Shown: one piece after another, positions 1-11,459 of the stretch
Position numbering within the stretch: the stretch's first letter is position 1
Layout: each line of letters begins with the position of its first letter
DNA from: Qipengyuania oceanensis
Lineage (GTDB): Bacteria > Pseudomonadota > Alphaproteobacteria > Sphingomonadales > Sphingomonadaceae
Length of the DNA: 64,000 bases
Assembly (NCBI RefSeq): GCF_009827535.1
Contig: NZ_WTYN01000001.1
Span: 2,108,001-2,172,000 of the forward strand
Direction of reading: 5' to 3'
Position numbers and translations under genes: made by a program
Notes under the pieces: generated by a model
Told to the model about the DNA's origin: nothing
What the model saw: the letters and a program-made list of their open reading frames with translations, nothing else
Database searches by the model: none

Positions 1-1
1 A

Positions 2-43
2 GGCGAACTGATCCGCGTGGCACTGAAACGGGCGGCCGGCTGA
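2..43 (+). CDS. ruvA: RuvA, Holliday junction helicase subunit (C-terminal end only)
   Basis: Only the last 13 codons are in the window, ending GELIRVALKRAAG before a TGA. RuvA proteins end in a small domain III helix of this kind that contacts RuvB during branch migration, and ruvB lies about 500 bases downstream on the same strand. The identification rests on that context and the short match, because most of the gene is off the left edge. The stop codon overlaps the next possible start (TGATG). Confidence 0.6.
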   Translation, partial: GELIRVALKRAAG

Positions 44-195
44 TGGCCGGCATTGCCGATACGCGGGCCGATGTCGGGGCCGGCGTCGCCTCGACCGGGC
101 GAACGGCCATCGCCTTTCTCTGCCCGTCGAGGCAATGTGGCGAATGCGGGAAAGACCTGACTATGGCAGCAAGTAACGAGGGAGCGACCGGCTGA
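43..195 (+). CDS. Possible 50-residue protein between ruvA and the next gene
   Basis: A 50-codon frame starts on the TGATG junction with ruvA and ends on a TGATG junction with the following membrane-protein gene, so it would be translationally coupled on both sides. The product has one short cysteine cluster (C-x4-CGEC) and no recognisable domain or membrane segment. Codon use is not clearly coding in its second half. It may simply be spacer DNA that happens to stay open; the double coupling is the only real argument for it. Confidence 0.3.
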   Translation: MAGIADTRADVGAGVASTGRTAIAFLCPSRQCGECGKDLTMAASNEGATG

Positions 196-557
196 TGGCG
201 AGGGACTGGAGACTGGGACTGCTGATCGCCTATGCGGTGGCAGTATTCGCGATGATGGTCCACGCGGGCCAGCCCGAGGACATCGCCTGGTTCGGCACGG
301 CCGCGCTGTTCCTGCTGTTCGCGATCGCCCCGGTCGCCCTGCTGTGCCTCACCAGATCGGACGCGCGCGCGAAAGGCATCGCCGCGGCGGTGATCGCGCT
401 CGGCGGCCTGTTCCTCTACGTGGACGCGCTCTACATCGCCGACCCCGACCCGCAGAGCGCGCTCGTCTTCGCGGTGGTGCCGGTGCTCCAGCTTGCAGCC
501 TCCGCGATCGTCATGCTGGCCTTGTGGCTCATGCGCAGGACGGGCAAGCGCGACTGA
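195..557 (+). CDS. Small four-helix membrane protein, ruvA-ruvB interval
   Basis: This 120-residue protein is almost entirely hydrophobic, with about four predicted transmembrane helices (roughly residues 7-23, 30-52, 62-79 and 88-112) and a short basic cytoplasmic tail. A GAGGGAG ribosome site lies upstream of the ATG. Its stop overlaps the ruvB start in a TGATG junction, so it is probably co-transcribed and translationally coupled with ruvB. I do not recognise a family. A membrane protein has no obvious role in recombination, so the linkage may be positional only. Confidence 0.75.
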   Translation: MARDWRLGLLIAYAVAVFAMMVHAGQPEDIAWFGTAALFLLFAIAPVALLCLTRSDARAKGIAAAVIALGGLFLYVDALYIADPDPQSALVFAVVPVLQLAASAIVMLALWLMRRTGKRD

Positions 558-1588
558 TGGCATCATCGCCCGACCTTGCTCCCGACCGCCAGCCGGAAGA
601 CCCCGACGCAGCGCTGCGGCCCAAGAACCTGCGCGAATTCGTCGGGCAGGAAGCGGCGCGCGAGAACCTGCGCGTCTTCATCGAGGCGGCGCGCGGGCGG
701 GGCGAGGCGATGGACCACGTCCTGTTCTTCGGCCCGCCCGGCCTCGGCAAGACCACGCTCGCGCAGATCGTCGCCAGGGAAATGGGCGTCGGCTTCCGCT
801 CGACCAGCGGCCCGGTAATCGCCAAGGCGGGCGACCTCGCCGCGCTGCTGACCAATCTCGAGCCGAACGACGTGCTCTTCATCGACGAGATACACCGCCT
901 CAATCCGGTGGTCGAGGAAATCCTCTATCCGGCGATGGAGGATCGCGCGCTCGACATCATCATCGGCGAGGGTCCCTCCGCCCGGAGCGTCCGGATCGAC
1001 CTGCCGCCCTTCACGCTGGTCGGCGCGACCACGCGGCAGGGCCTTCTGACGACGCCGTTGCGCGATCGTTTCGGCATTCCGGTGAGGCTGAATTTTTACA
1101 CGCACGACGAACTCGACAAGGTCGTGACGCGGGGTGCGCGGCTGCTCGGCCTCGCGATCGATCCAGATGGCGCGCGCGAGATCGCTCGCCGCAGCCGGGG
1201 CACGCCGCGCGTCGCCGGGCGGCTGCTGCGCCGGGTGCGCGACTTTGCCGAGGTCGCGGGCGAGGGAACGGTGACCAAGGCGATCGCGGACAGCGCATTG
1301 ACCCGGCTCGAGATCGACAGGCTCGGCCTCGACGCGATGGATCGTCGCTACCTCGCCATGATCGCGACGACTTACAAGGGTGGCCCGGTCGGAGTAGAGA
1401 CGCTCGCAGCGGGCTTGTCCGAGCCGCGGGACACGGTCGAGGAGGTGATCGAACCCTATCTCATCCAGCTCGGCCTCGTGGCGCGAACCGCGCGCGGGCG
1501 AATGCTCAACGATGCCGGGTGGGAGCACATGGAAATGTCCCCGCCGCAGCGCGCAAGCGACCAGGGCGGATTATTCGAGGGCAAATAG
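557..1588 (+). CDS. ruvB: RuvB, Holliday junction branch migration ATPase
   Basis: RuvB is the AAA+ hexameric motor that drives branch migration of Holliday junctions with RuvA and hands them to RuvC. The 343-residue product has the family's usual length. Walker A (GPPGLGKT) is at residues 59-66 and Walker B with sensor (FIDEIHR) at about 108-114. The arginine-finger region ([14 protein letters not shown]) and the C-terminal winged-helix DNA-binding domain follow. The ATG overlapping the upstream TGA is chosen because it gives the standard N-terminus; an open frame continues further upstream but reads through the previous gene. The 3' end overlaps a convergent regulator gene by 18 bases. Confidence 0.97.
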   Translation: MASSPDLAPDRQPEDPDAALRPKNLREFVGQEAARENLRVFIEAARGRGEAMDHVLFFGPPGLGKTTLAQIVAREMGVGFRSTSGPVIAKAGDLAALLTNLEPNDVLFIDEIHRLNPVVEEILYPAMEDRALDIIIGEGPSARSVRIDLPPFTLVGATTRQGLLTTPLRDRFGIPVRLNFYTHDELDKVVTRGARLLGLAIDPDGAREIARRSRGTPRVAGRLLRRVRDFAEVAGEGTVTKAIADSALTRLEIDRLGLDAMDRRYLAMIATTYKGGPVGVETLAAGLSEPRDTVEEVIEPYLIQLGLVARTARGRMLNDAGWEHMEMSPPQRASDQGGLFEGK

Positions 1589-1774
1589 CTCCTCGACCGG
1601 TTTGCCCAGCGCCGCGGCCAGTTTCAGCGCGACGATGGTCGAAGGAACGAAGACCCCGTTCTCGACCGTGTTGATCGTCTTGCGGCTCACCCCGATCCGT
1701 TCGGCCAGTTCGCCCTGCGTCCAGCCCATCGCCTCGCGCGCCTCGCCGACGCGGTTGGTGATGCCATCAGCCAT
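1571..1774 (-). CDS. XRE-family helix-turn-helix transcriptional regulator
   Basis: This 67-residue protein is a single Cro/C1-type helix-turn-helix domain. The motif [18 protein letters not shown] sits at about residues 18-35, followed by the conserved ENG and P-S/T segments typical of compact bacterial regulators that pair with a membrane protein. It starts 8 bases inside the end of the upstream membrane-protein gene, so the two are co-translated. It probably represses its own operon through the two palindromes at 2209-2242 (inference). Its last codons overlap the end of ruvB on the other strand. Confidence 0.85.
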   Translation of the reverse strand: MADGITNRVGEAREAMGWTQGELAERIGVSRKTINTVENGVFVPSTIVALKLAAALGKPVEELFALE

Positions 1775-2195
1775 CGCCTTTCCTTTCGAGCAGCGCGAAG
1801 CGGATCAGCGCGCCGCCGATCCCGACCGATGCGACCAGGTGCCCGGCGAGCGGCGCCTCGATCGGCTCGAAAGGCGCCACCACGAACACAAGGATGGCGG
1901 TGAAGATCGCCGCTCCGAAACCGGCCATGACGCCGCGCATCCGGTTCATCGTCGAGAGTTCGTCGTTGGCCAGTTCGCGCACGCGCTTCGAACGCAGCCA
2001 GTGGCCACCGGTCAGCAGATAGGCGAGCAGGACCAGCGCGAGCACGGTCCACGCGCCCATCTTGACTGCCGACACCGCGCGACCGTCGAAGGTAAAGAAA
2101 ACGCTCTGCTGGGCGAGGAATAGCAGCGCCATCAGAGACAGGAACGCCGGACGGCGCTGGCTGATGCGTTCGGCCTGTTCGAAATCGGTTTGCAT
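1767..2195 (-). CDS. Four-helix membrane protein co-transcribed with XRE regulator
   Basis: The 142-residue product has four hydrophobic segments (about residues 17-34, 44-64, 87-107 and 115-133) separated by a basic loop (WLRSKRVRELANDE). It precedes and overlaps the XRE regulator gene. Such regulator/membrane-protein pairs are common in bacteria, and the membrane partner's role is usually unknown. An AAGGAG ribosome site precedes the ATG, and the double palindromic operator lies just upstream of it. Function unknown. Confidence 0.8.
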   Translation of the reverse strand: MQTDFEQAERISQRRPAFLSLMALLFLAQQSVFFTFDGRAVSAVKMGAWTVLALVLLAYLLTGGHWLRSKRVRELANDELSTMNRMRGVMAGFGAAIFTAILVFVVAPFEPIEAPLAGHLVASVGIGGALIRFALLERKGDG

Positions 2196-2208
2196 GACAC
2201 TGCTCCTT

Positions 2209-2242
2209 GTAACCTATGGGTTACATGTAACCTTGAGGTTAC
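2209..2242 (-). promoter_or_regulatory. Tandem operators of the XRE regulator operon
   Basis: Two 16-bp inverted repeats with identical arms, GTAACC-N4-GGTTAC, occupy 2209-2224 and 2227-2242, 18 bp centre to centre. They lie 14-47 bases upstream of the membrane-protein start, where they would cover the promoter. The architecture fits cooperative binding of two dimers of the downstream XRE protein (inference). Confidence 0.7.
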
Positions 2243-2281
2243 AACAGTGCAAGGGGATTCGCTTTCTGCGGTGCTCAATCA

Positions 2282-2316
2282 AAAGGGCGGCTCCCCGATG
2301 TGAGGAACCGCCCTTT
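2282..2316 (-). terminator. Rho-independent terminator of acnA
   Basis: A 13-bp stem with one mismatch (arms AAAGGGCGG and CCGCCCTTT, extended by TCC/GGA) lies about 23 bases beyond the acnA stop. It is followed on the minus strand by a short T run. Confidence 0.75.
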
Positions 2317-2338
2317 CAGACTGCGTTTTCTGGCAGGA

Positions 2339-5014
<2,676 letters not shown>

Positions 5015-5234
5015 GCTGGCTTTCGTCCTTTTCTGTCTGGAGCCGTCATCCGACCAATGGGCGGGACGGGTAAATGTGTCGCGCACCTGCGCGGAAACGG
5101 GCGAATCGTCAAGGGTAGAGCCGCTTGTCGGGGGCGAAGCGGAACCTGAACACCGGGTTACGCATTGGTTATGCAAAGGGACGAAGGCGGCGACTTTTCA
5201 GGTCCGCGAAACGACCGTCCTGCGGAGACAGACG

Positions 5235-5396
5235 ATGAATACTCTTCTGACGGCGAGCGCTCGCTCGCATGGCCCCGTTCGTGCGGCCGTTCTTGCAGCC
5301 AGCCTGGCCATCGTGGCCTGTTTCGGTGCGGCGTTGAGCCTCGATGGCAATGCGGCGATAGCAGCCGACGTGCAAGCCACGCAGACTGCCGAGTAA
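5235..5396 (+). CDS. Small 53-residue protein with one hydrophobic segment
   Basis: The product has a basic N-terminus, one hydrophobic stretch (about residues 16-36) and a short alanine-rich tail ending QTAE. It could be a secreted or single-pass membrane peptide. A GGAG ribosome site lies about 8 bases before the ATG. It runs convergently against the EamA gene two bases away. No family is recognised; the good ribosome site and signal-like N-terminus are the arguments for it. Confidence 0.5.
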   Translation: MNTLLTASARSHGPVRAAVLAASLAIVACFGAALSLDGNAAIAADVQATQTAE

Positions 5397-5398
5397 TC

Positions 5399-6280
5399 TC
5401 AGACCGAGCTTTGTTCGGGGCGGCGCCGGGTCGCCAATAAGCAACCGATAACGATAAGAGCTGCCCCGACAATCACGCTCAAGGTCACGGCTTCGCGCCA
5501 GAAAAGCCATCCGAACAGGGCGGCCCATAGAAACCCAGTATATTCGATCGGAACCAGCACCTGCGCCTCGGCGCGGGCGTAGGCCCATGCCATGGTAAGG
5601 GCGCCGACCACCGTCAGCCCCGCAGCGATGGCGACGTTGGCCAGCTGCCCCGTCTCGGGCATGTGAGCCAGGAAAGGGGTGGCGGGCACGTATGCCAGCA
5701 TCGCGACGCCCATGTAGAAGGTCGCGACCTCCACCGGCTTCGCGACCAGCGCCTGTTGTCGTTGCAGCACGAGGTTCCAGGCATAGAGAAGCGCCGACAG
5801 GATGATCGAGGCGAGGCCGAGCGCCGTGTCCTCGTTCAGATTGCCGCGATCGAACTTGCCGCCGACGATCACCAGCGTGCCGACAAAGCCCAGGATGGCC
5901 CCCAGGATCGCCTCGCGCCGGATCGTCTCGCCGAGCACGATCGAGGCGAGATACAGCGAAACCACGGGCGCGATGAAGGAAATCGCGATGGTTTCGGCCA
6001 GCGGGAGCTTCGTCAGGGCGAAGAAGAAGGTCACCGCCATCAGCGATCCGACCACGCCGCGGGTGACATGGACTTTCAGAACCGTGCGCGCAGGCCATTT
6101 GCCGCGCGTCGCAAGCCAGATCGGGGCGACGATCGCGAACGCCATCATCGCTCGCAACAGCGCGGCGGTATAGGCGCCCATGTCGAGCGCGGCGTTCTTC
6201 ATGAACGCATCCATCAACGACAGCACGCCGATCCCGCATAGCGTTGCGAGAACCGGGAGGAGGTGAGGGCGGCCGTTCAT
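5399..6280 (-). CDS. EamA/DMT-family membrane transporter
   Basis: The product (about 293 residues) has ten hydrophobic segments arranged as two homologous five-helix EamA halves, the signature of drug/metabolite exporters in the inner membrane. Segments such as LPLAETIAISFIAPVVSLYLAS and VPIEYTGFLWAALFGWLFW are typical of the family. The substrate cannot be predicted. The start at 6280 gives the usual N-terminus; ATG at 6316 or GTG at 6319 would add a short polar extension, and no start has a strong ribosome site. Confidence 0.85.
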   Translation of the reverse strand: MNGRPHLLPVLATLCGIGVLSLMDAFMKNAALDMGAYTAALLRAMMAFAIVAPIWLATRGKWPARTVLKVHVTRGVVGSLMAVTFFFALTKLPLAETIAISFIAPVVSLYLASIVLGETIRREAILGAILGFVGTLVIVGGKFDRGNLNEDTALGLASIILSALLYAWNLVLQRQQALVAKPVEVATFYMGVAMLAYVPATPFLAHMPETGQLANVAIAAGLTVVGALTMAWAYARAEAQVLVPIEYTGFLWAALFGWLFWREAVTLSVIVGAALIVIGCLLATRRRPEQSSV

Positions 6281-6417
6281 CGCCAGCGCACTAGGCCGGA
6301 TGTTGCAGCGCGTCATCACACAACCGCCAATTCAGCCTGTGGTCAGCCGCCGGCCTTGAAGATGGATCCCATGTTCCGGTAGATTCCGGCTCGACGTACC
6401 AGAAAGAAGAGACCTCG

Positions 6418-7803
6418 GTGGACGCTTTGAATTTCAAGACCCTCATCCTCGGCGCGAGCGCATTGGCGCTGGCCGTTCCTGCTGCCGCGCAGACCGCTGC
6501 GCCGACCAATCTTCTCGTGCAGGAGCAGGACGCGCCGGCACAGAAAGCCTCGGATCGCGGCAGCGTTGACCAGGCTTTCGAGGGTACCGAATTCGTCAGC
6601 CAGGAAGTGACGCAGGACCTGTCGCCGCCGGTTGCGCCGTGGAGCATCACGGCCGCCCAGAAGCTCGTCGCGGCGCTAGAAGGCGTGCGCGCTGAAGGCC
6701 TCAACCCGGCCGATTACGAGATCGCGGCGCTGAAGTCGCTGATCGCCTCGGGGCCGGGCGAACGGCTCGATGCCGCCGCCAGCCGCAATTTCATCTGGCT
6801 GGTCGAGGACATGCGCGACGGGCGCACGCCGATGGAAGCGCGCCGCCAGTGGTTCGTGGTCGACCCCGATCCCGATCTCTATCGCTCGACCGACCTGCTC
6901 GCCATGGCCGCCGAAACCGGCGACATCGCCGGGGTTCTCGATACGATCCGCCCGACCCATCCGGACTACGCCCGCCTGGTCAAGGCGCTCGGCACGACGC
7001 CGAAGGCCGACAGCAAGAAGCGCAAGCTGATCATGGCCAACCTCGATCGCTGGCGCTGGTTGCCGCGCGATCTGGGCAAGCAGTACCTGATGACCAACGT
7101 GCCCGAGTACCAGCTGCGCCTGACGGTCAACGACAAGATCATCTCCACCTACCGCACGATCGTCGGCAAGCCCGGTCGAACGGCAACGCCTCAACTGGCC
7201 GAAAAGGTGGAGGGCGTGGTTTTCAACCCGACCTGGACCGTGCCCCAGTCGATCGTGAAGGGCGAGGGGCTCGGCGCGAAAGTGCTCAACAACCCGACCT
7301 GGGCGCGCAACGCCGGATACAAGGCGACCAAGGGCGAGAACGGCTGGATCACGGTCGTGCAGCAGCCCGGGCCGACCAACTCGCTCGGCATGATGAAGCT
7401 CGACATGCCCAATCCGCACGCGATCTTCCTGCACGACACGCCGAGCCGGCACCTGTTCGCCAACGAGCAGCGCGCGCTGTCGCATGGCTGCATCCGGACC
7501 GAGCGTGCGCTCGAACTGGCGATGACCATGGCGATCGTGGGCAAGGGCGCAACCAAGGAAGAAGCGATCGCGATCTCCACCTCGGGCGAGTATACGAAGG
7601 TGCCGTTGCAGCGCGAGTTTCCGGTCTACATCACCTATTTCACCATGGCGACCGACATCGACGGCAAGCTGCGGAGCTTTGCCGATATCTACGATCGGGA
7701 TGCGCCCGTCCTCGCCGCGCTCGACCAGCCACGCCAGGCTGACCGCGCGCGCAAGACGAGCGAGGAAGTGGTCGAGATCGTCGACGATCTCCAGACCAGC
7801 TAA
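6418..7803 (+). CDS. L,D-transpeptidase (YkuD/LdtD type), exported
   Basis: This 461-residue periplasmic enzyme probably forms or remodels 3-3 peptidoglycan cross-links or anchors proteins to murein. An N-terminal signal peptide ends at AAAQ near residue 25. A large N-terminal region of the scaffold type found in LdtD/YcbB follows. The YkuD catalytic domain occupies roughly residues 225-400, with the signature SHGCIRT and the catalytic cysteine near residue 358. Translation begins at GTG 6418 behind an AAGAAGAG ribosome site. A second, smaller transpeptidase of another subfamily lies convergently just downstream. Confidence 0.9.
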   Translation: MDALNFKTLILGASALALAVPAAAQTAAPTNLLVQEQDAPAQKASDRGSVDQAFEGTEFVSQEVTQDLSPPVAPWSITAAQKLVAALEGVRAEGLNPADYEIAALKSLIASGPGERLDAAASRNFIWLVEDMRDGRTPMEARRQWFVVDPDPDLYRSTDLLAMAAETGDIAGVLDTIRPTHPDYARLVKALGTTPKADSKKRKLIMANLDRWRWLPRDLGKQYLMTNVPEYQLRLTVNDKIISTYRTIVGKPGRTATPQLAEKVEGVVFNPTWTVPQSIVKGEGLGAKVLNNPTWARNAGYKATKGENGWITVVQQPGPTNSLGMMKLDMPNPHAIFLHDTPSRHLFANEQRALSHGCIRTERALELAMTMAIVGKGATKEEAIAISTSGEYTKVPLQREFPVYITYFTMATDIDGKLRSFADIYDRDAPVLAALDQPRQADRARKTSEEVVEIVDDLQTS

Positions 7804-7814
7804 CTAATGGAAAA

Positions 7815-7839
7815 GCCCGCGCTCAGGATGGGCGCGGGT
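7815..7839 (-). terminator. Hairpin terminator between two convergent transpeptidase genes
   Basis: A 7-bp perfect stem (CCCGCGC at 7816-7822, GCGCGGG at 7832-7838) overlaps the stop codon of the minus-strand gene. It is followed on that strand by a four-T run. Confidence 0.5.
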
Positions 7840-8503
7840 ATTCCGCCGACAGCATCCTGAGGCTTTCCGGCATCGGCGAATGCGTCCCGTCGGGCGAAAG
7901 GCCGATCACGTCGGCATAGAGCAGCCGTCCGCCCGACAGCTGCAGCAGCGCCTTGCGGAAATCCTCCTTGCCGAGCGCAAAGCACCCGTTCGACCGACCG
8001 AGACGGCCCCACTGCGCGACATGCTCCGGCTCCGCATAGGCGGCTGAATGCATCACGATGTAGCGTCGCAGCGCGGCATCGTTGGTCGGATCCAGCCCGC
8101 CCAGCCGCACCGAAGTGCCGTATTTGCCGGTGTACCATTCCCACGTGACGTAGGCGCCACGGCTCGTGGCGTTCGACCCTTCGACGTTGGAAAACCGGTT
8201 GAGATAGCCGTCATGCTCCGGGTCGGAGCCCGTGCCGTGCGCGACGAGGAAACTTTCCACCCGCTGCTGACCCAGATTGACGAAGTGGAACCGCGGCATA
8301 GCCGAATGCAGGCCGAAATCAGCAATGCCGACGATGTCCTTGCGCCAGATGGCGTTGCCGGCCTTGGCAAGTTCGCGGTTGGCGATCTCGAACAGCCGGC
8401 GATCGCGCATAGAGCCGATCAGCGGTTGGGCAAACACGCGCGCAGGCAGTGCGGCAGCGGCTCCGGCTGCCAGCCCGCCCTTGATGAGATCGCGCCGGTT
8501 CAT
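7823..8503 (-). CDS. Murein L,D-transpeptidase catalytic-domain protein (YkuD_2 type), Tat-like signal
   Basis: The 226-residue product begins with a twin-arginine-like signal (MNRRDLIKGG, then an alanine-rich core to about residue 24), suggesting folded export. The mature part carries the YkuD_2 signature GRSNGCFAL, with the catalytic cysteine near residue 173 and an upstream histidine in IVMHSAAY. This family is predicted to act on peptidoglycan. The start at 8503 is preferred over an upstream in-frame codon because AGGCAGG precedes it and it exposes the Tat motif. It lies last in a leftward run after ispG, a membrane gene and the deacetylase-like gene. Confidence 0.85.
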   Translation of the reverse strand: MNRRDLIKGGLAAGAAAALPARVFAQPLIGSMRDRRLFEIANRELAKAGNAIWRKDIVGIADFGLHSAMPRFHFVNLGQQRVESFLVAHGTGSDPEHDGYLNRFSNVEGSNATSRGAYVTWEWYTGKYGTSVRLGGLDPTNDAALRRYIVMHSAAYAEPEHVAQWGRLGRSNGCFALGKEDFRKALLQLSGGRLLYADVIGLSPDGTHSPMPESLRMLSAEYPRPS

Positions 8504-8545
8504 GTCCTGCCTTTTTAGCACAAAATTCTTAACGCCAACGGACAA

Positions 8546-9487
8546 TCATGTTTCCGTCTTATCGACCGGGCGCATATGTCGGGCGTTCTCCCGCGCCATT
8601 GCCACCATCGAGCGTGCGTGGCGTTCGGCGACCGGGCGCGGATCGCTGCCATAGCCACCGCCGAGCGCGCTTGCGACCGGGATGCCCCGGCACCGCGCTT
8701 GCCCGACGACGAAGGCGTCGCGTGTCTGCAGCCCTGCGTCTGTGAGCGCGAGCCGGCCCAGCCTGTCTTCCTCGTGCGGGTCGACGCCTGCCTGGTAGAG
8801 CACGATGTCCGGCGCGAAACTGTCGATCACCTGCGGGACGTGACGCTCGAGCTCGGCCATGTAGGCCGCATCGTCGGTGCCGTCGGGAAGGGCGATGTCG
8901 AGAGTGGAGCGGGCTTTCCGCGCCGGGAAATTCTTCTCTGCGTGGACCGACAGGGTAAAGACGTCCTCGCGCCCTGCCATCAGGCTCGCCGTGCCGTCGC
9001 CCTGGTGCACGTCGCAGTCGACAATCAGCACGCGCCGGACCACGCCTTCGCCGATCAGCCGGTTGGCCGTGACCGCGAGGTCGTTGAATACGCAATAGCC
9101 AGCGCCGGTGTCGTGCAGTGCGTGGTGGCTCCCTGCCGCGCTGTTGGCGGCATAACCGTGTTCCATCGCGAGCCTTGCAGCGAGCCAGGTGCCGCCATTG
9201 GTGTGCTGGACCCGCTGCGCGATGTGCGGGGTCACCGGAAAGCCGATCCGTCGCTCCTTCTCGCGCGGCACCTCGGCGCGAAGGACCTGATCGACGTAGT
9301 CGGGGCAGTGGACCGCTTCCAGCCATTCGCGCGGGCACGGATCGGGAGCGTGTTCGGTCAGGTCGATCTCGCCGCGCCCGGCAAGGTCGCGCAGCACGAC
9401 CATCACGAGCATGTACTTGTCGAAGCGGAACGTCCCGCGCGTAGGAGCGGGAGCCATGTAGTCGACGTGGTGGACGACGTGGAGCAT
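8546..9487 (-). CDS. Histone deacetylase superfamily hydrolase
   Basis: This 313-residue zinc amidohydrolase belongs to the class II HDAC / acetylpolyamine amidohydrolase group. Bacterial members deacetylate small acetylated amines or protein lysines; the substrate here is unknown. Visible active-site elements are the tandem histidines SHHAL at 121-122, DCDVHQGDGT with zinc ligands Asp159 and His161, a third ligand Asp241 in DPHEEDRLG, and the GGGYG loop with the catalytic tyrosine near 279. Its start lies just across the stop of the upstream membrane gene, so it is probably translated from the ispG transcript. Confidence 0.92.
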   Translation of the reverse strand: MLHVVHHVDYMAPAPTRGTFRFDKYMLVMVVLRDLAGRGEIDLTEHAPDPCPREWLEAVHCPDYVDQVLRAEVPREKERRIGFPVTPHIAQRVQHTNGGTWLAARLAMEHGYAANSAAGSHHALHDTGAGYCVFNDLAVTANRLIGEGVVRRVLIVDCDVHQGDGTASLMAGREDVFTLSVHAEKNFPARKARSTLDIALPDGTDDAAYMAELERHVPQVIDSFAPDIVLYQAGVDPHEEDRLGRLALTDAGLQTRDAFVVGQARCRGIPVASALGGGYGSDPRPVAERHARSMVAMARENARHMRPVDKTET

Positions 9488-9488
9488 G

Positions 9489-10229
9489 TCAGGCGGTGGC
9501 CGGGACCTCGTCTGTCACCGGCGGCCTGCCGAGCCAGTATGCCGCAGCGATTGCTGCGCCGATGCAGCAGGCCATGATCCCGACCAGCAGCGTGTCCCAG
9601 ATCATGAGCCCCCACACGAGCGCAGTGCTCTGCCCCATCGCCAGCGTGTGATTGTACTGGTGGAGCAATTGCGCCGGCATGTAAGCGACTGCCACGAACA
9701 GGACCAGCAGGGCAGCGGCGGCCCAGCCGATCGTGAAGGCGCGTTTGAGCGTCATTGTCGCGTCGCCCAGAAGCGGTCCGATGAAATAGATGATCAGCGG
9801 CAGAGTCGCGAGCTGGATCGCGAGATCGATGGCGCTCGGGAGTTGTCCACCAGACGCTTGTTCGATGGCCCAGTATGCGGCCGATAGGATCGCGTTGGCG
9901 ACGAGCGCCAGGAGTAGGTGCTTCCAAGCGATGGTGCGCAGGTCCCACCAGCGTTTGCCGGCCCCGCCGACAAAGCGGGCCGCAGCGAACACCGCGATGA
10001 CCAGTCCGGCGATCTTGGTGTAGCCGAAAGCCCAGCGGGTGTCCGACATGGCCATTGCGTTGAACGCTTCCTCGCTTGCGAACATGCCGGACCGGATCTC
10101 GAAAACATGTTGCACGAATTCGGGTATCATCACCAGCAGCGGAATGATCGGTGCAAGCCTGAACAGGGACAATCCTTCGAGGAACGTGACCTTGATTCCG
10201 CTCGCGAGCCGCGCAAGCACTTCCCTCAT
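9489..10229 (-). CDS. Multi-pass membrane protein downstream of ispG
   Basis: The 246-residue product has about six hydrophobic segments and no soluble domain. Its ATG overlaps the ispG stop by four bases (ATGA), so it is translationally coupled to ispG. A longer in-frame reading upstream runs through ispG in another frame and is rejected. The short C-terminal tail is polar. No family is recognised; a transport or membrane-housekeeping role is only a guess. Confidence 0.8.
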   Translation of the reverse strand: MREVLARLASGIKVTFLEGLSLFRLAPIIPLLVMIPEFVQHVFEIRSGMFASEEAFNAMAMSDTRWAFGYTKIAGLVIAVFAAARFVGGAGKRWWDLRTIAWKHLLLALVANAILSAAYWAIEQASGGQLPSAIDLAIQLATLPLIIYFIGPLLGDATMTLKRAFTIGWAAAALLVLFVAVAYMPAQLLHQYNHTLAMGQSTALVWGLMIWDTLLVGIMACCIGAAIAAAYWLGRPPVTDEVPATA

Positions 10230-11383
10230 TCGGCGGCTTCCACCGCGTGGGGATCGAATGCCGTGGCCTCGCCAGCCTCGATCGCTGCGGCCTTTTCCTC
10301 GACGAGCCGCACGATGTGGTCGAGCATGTCGTCCGACTGCACGTGGTGATCGGTCACGCCCGACAGATAGACCATGTGCTTGCCCGCACCGCCACCGGTG
10401 AGGCCGATGTCGGTCTCGCGCGCTTCGCCCGGGCCATTGACCACGCAGCCGAGAACCGAGAGGCTCATCGGCGTCTTGATATGTTCGAGCCGCTTCTCGA
10501 GCGCCTCGACCGTGCGGATGACGTCGAAACCCTGGCGCGAGCAGCTGGGGCATGAGACGACCCGCACGCCGCGCGTCCTGAGGCCCAGCGCCTTGAGGAT
10601 TTCGAAGCCGACCTTCACTTCCTGTTCCGGCTCGGCGGAGAGCGACACGCGGATCGTGTCGCCGATCCCTGCCCACAGCAGGCTGCCGATGCCGATCGAG
10701 GATTTGACCGTGCCGCCGATCAGGCCGCCCGCCTCGGTAATGCCGAGATGGAGCGGGCAATCGACCGTTTCGGCCAGCGCGTGATAAGCCGCGACCGCGA
10801 GGAACACGTCGGAGGCCTTCACCGCCACCTTGTAATCGTGGAAATCGTGGTCCTGCAGCAGCTTGATATGATCGAGCGCGCTTTCGACCAGCGCGTCCGG
10901 GCATGGCTCGCCGTATTTTTCCAGCAGGTCCTTTTCCAGGCTGCCGGCGTTGACGCCGATGCGGATCGCACAGCCATTTGCCTTGGCCGCACGGACGACT
11001 TCGGCGACCCGTTCGGACGAGCCGATATTGCCCGGGTTGATGCGCAGGCAGGCAGCGCCCTTGTCAGCCGCTTCGAGCGCGCGCTTGTAGTGAAAATGGA
11101 TGTCGGCGACGATCGGGACGTTGGCAGCCTTGGTGATCTTGTCGAAATGTTCGGTCGCCTCGGGGGTGGGGCAGGACACGCGGATGATGTCAGCGCCCGC
11201 ATCCTCGCACCGGCGGATCTGGTCGATGGTCGCGCCGACGTCTTCGGTCGGCGTATTGGTCATCGTCTGGACCGTGATCGGCGCACCGCCGCCCACGGGG
11301 ACATTGCCGACCATGATCTGGCGGGACTGGCGGCGCATGATTTCGCGCCACGGGCGGATCGAACTCAGTGTGTCGGAGGACAT
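10226..11383 (-). CDS. ispG: 4-hydroxy-3-methylbut-2-enyl diphosphate synthase
   Basis: IspG (GcpE) catalyses the penultimate MEP-pathway step, converting MEcPP to HMBPP with a [4Fe-4S] cluster. The 385-residue product has an N-terminal TIM-barrel ([37 protein letters not shown]). The C-terminal cluster domain carries [10 protein letters not shown] and [11 protein letters not shown], supplying three cysteines and the conserved glutamate. It heads a leftward operon with a coupled membrane protein and the deacetylase-like gene. Confidence 0.97.
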   Translation of the reverse strand: MSSDTLSSIRPWREIMRRQSRQIMVGNVPVGGGAPITVQTMTNTPTEDVGATIDQIRRCEDAGADIIRVSCPTPEATEHFDKITKAANVPIVADIHFHYKRALEAADKGAACLRINPGNIGSSERVAEVVRAAKANGCAIRIGVNAGSLEKDLLEKYGEPCPDALVESALDHIKLLQDHDFHDYKVAVKASDVFLAVAAYHALAETVDCPLHLGITEAGGLIGGTVKSSIGIGSLLWAGIGDTIRVSLSAEPEQEVKVGFEILKALGLRTRGVRVVSCPSCSRQGFDVIRTVEALEKRLEHIKTPMSLSVLGCVVNGPGEARETDIGLTGGGAGKHMVYLSGVTDHHVQSDDMLDHIVRLVEEKAAAIEAGEATAFDPHAVEAAE

Positions 11384-11459
11384 GATGGGTCACGATATAG
11401 TCGCGCGTCGATGAAGGAGCAATGACAGCGCGTTGCGATTGCGGCATAGGTGCGCGCCG

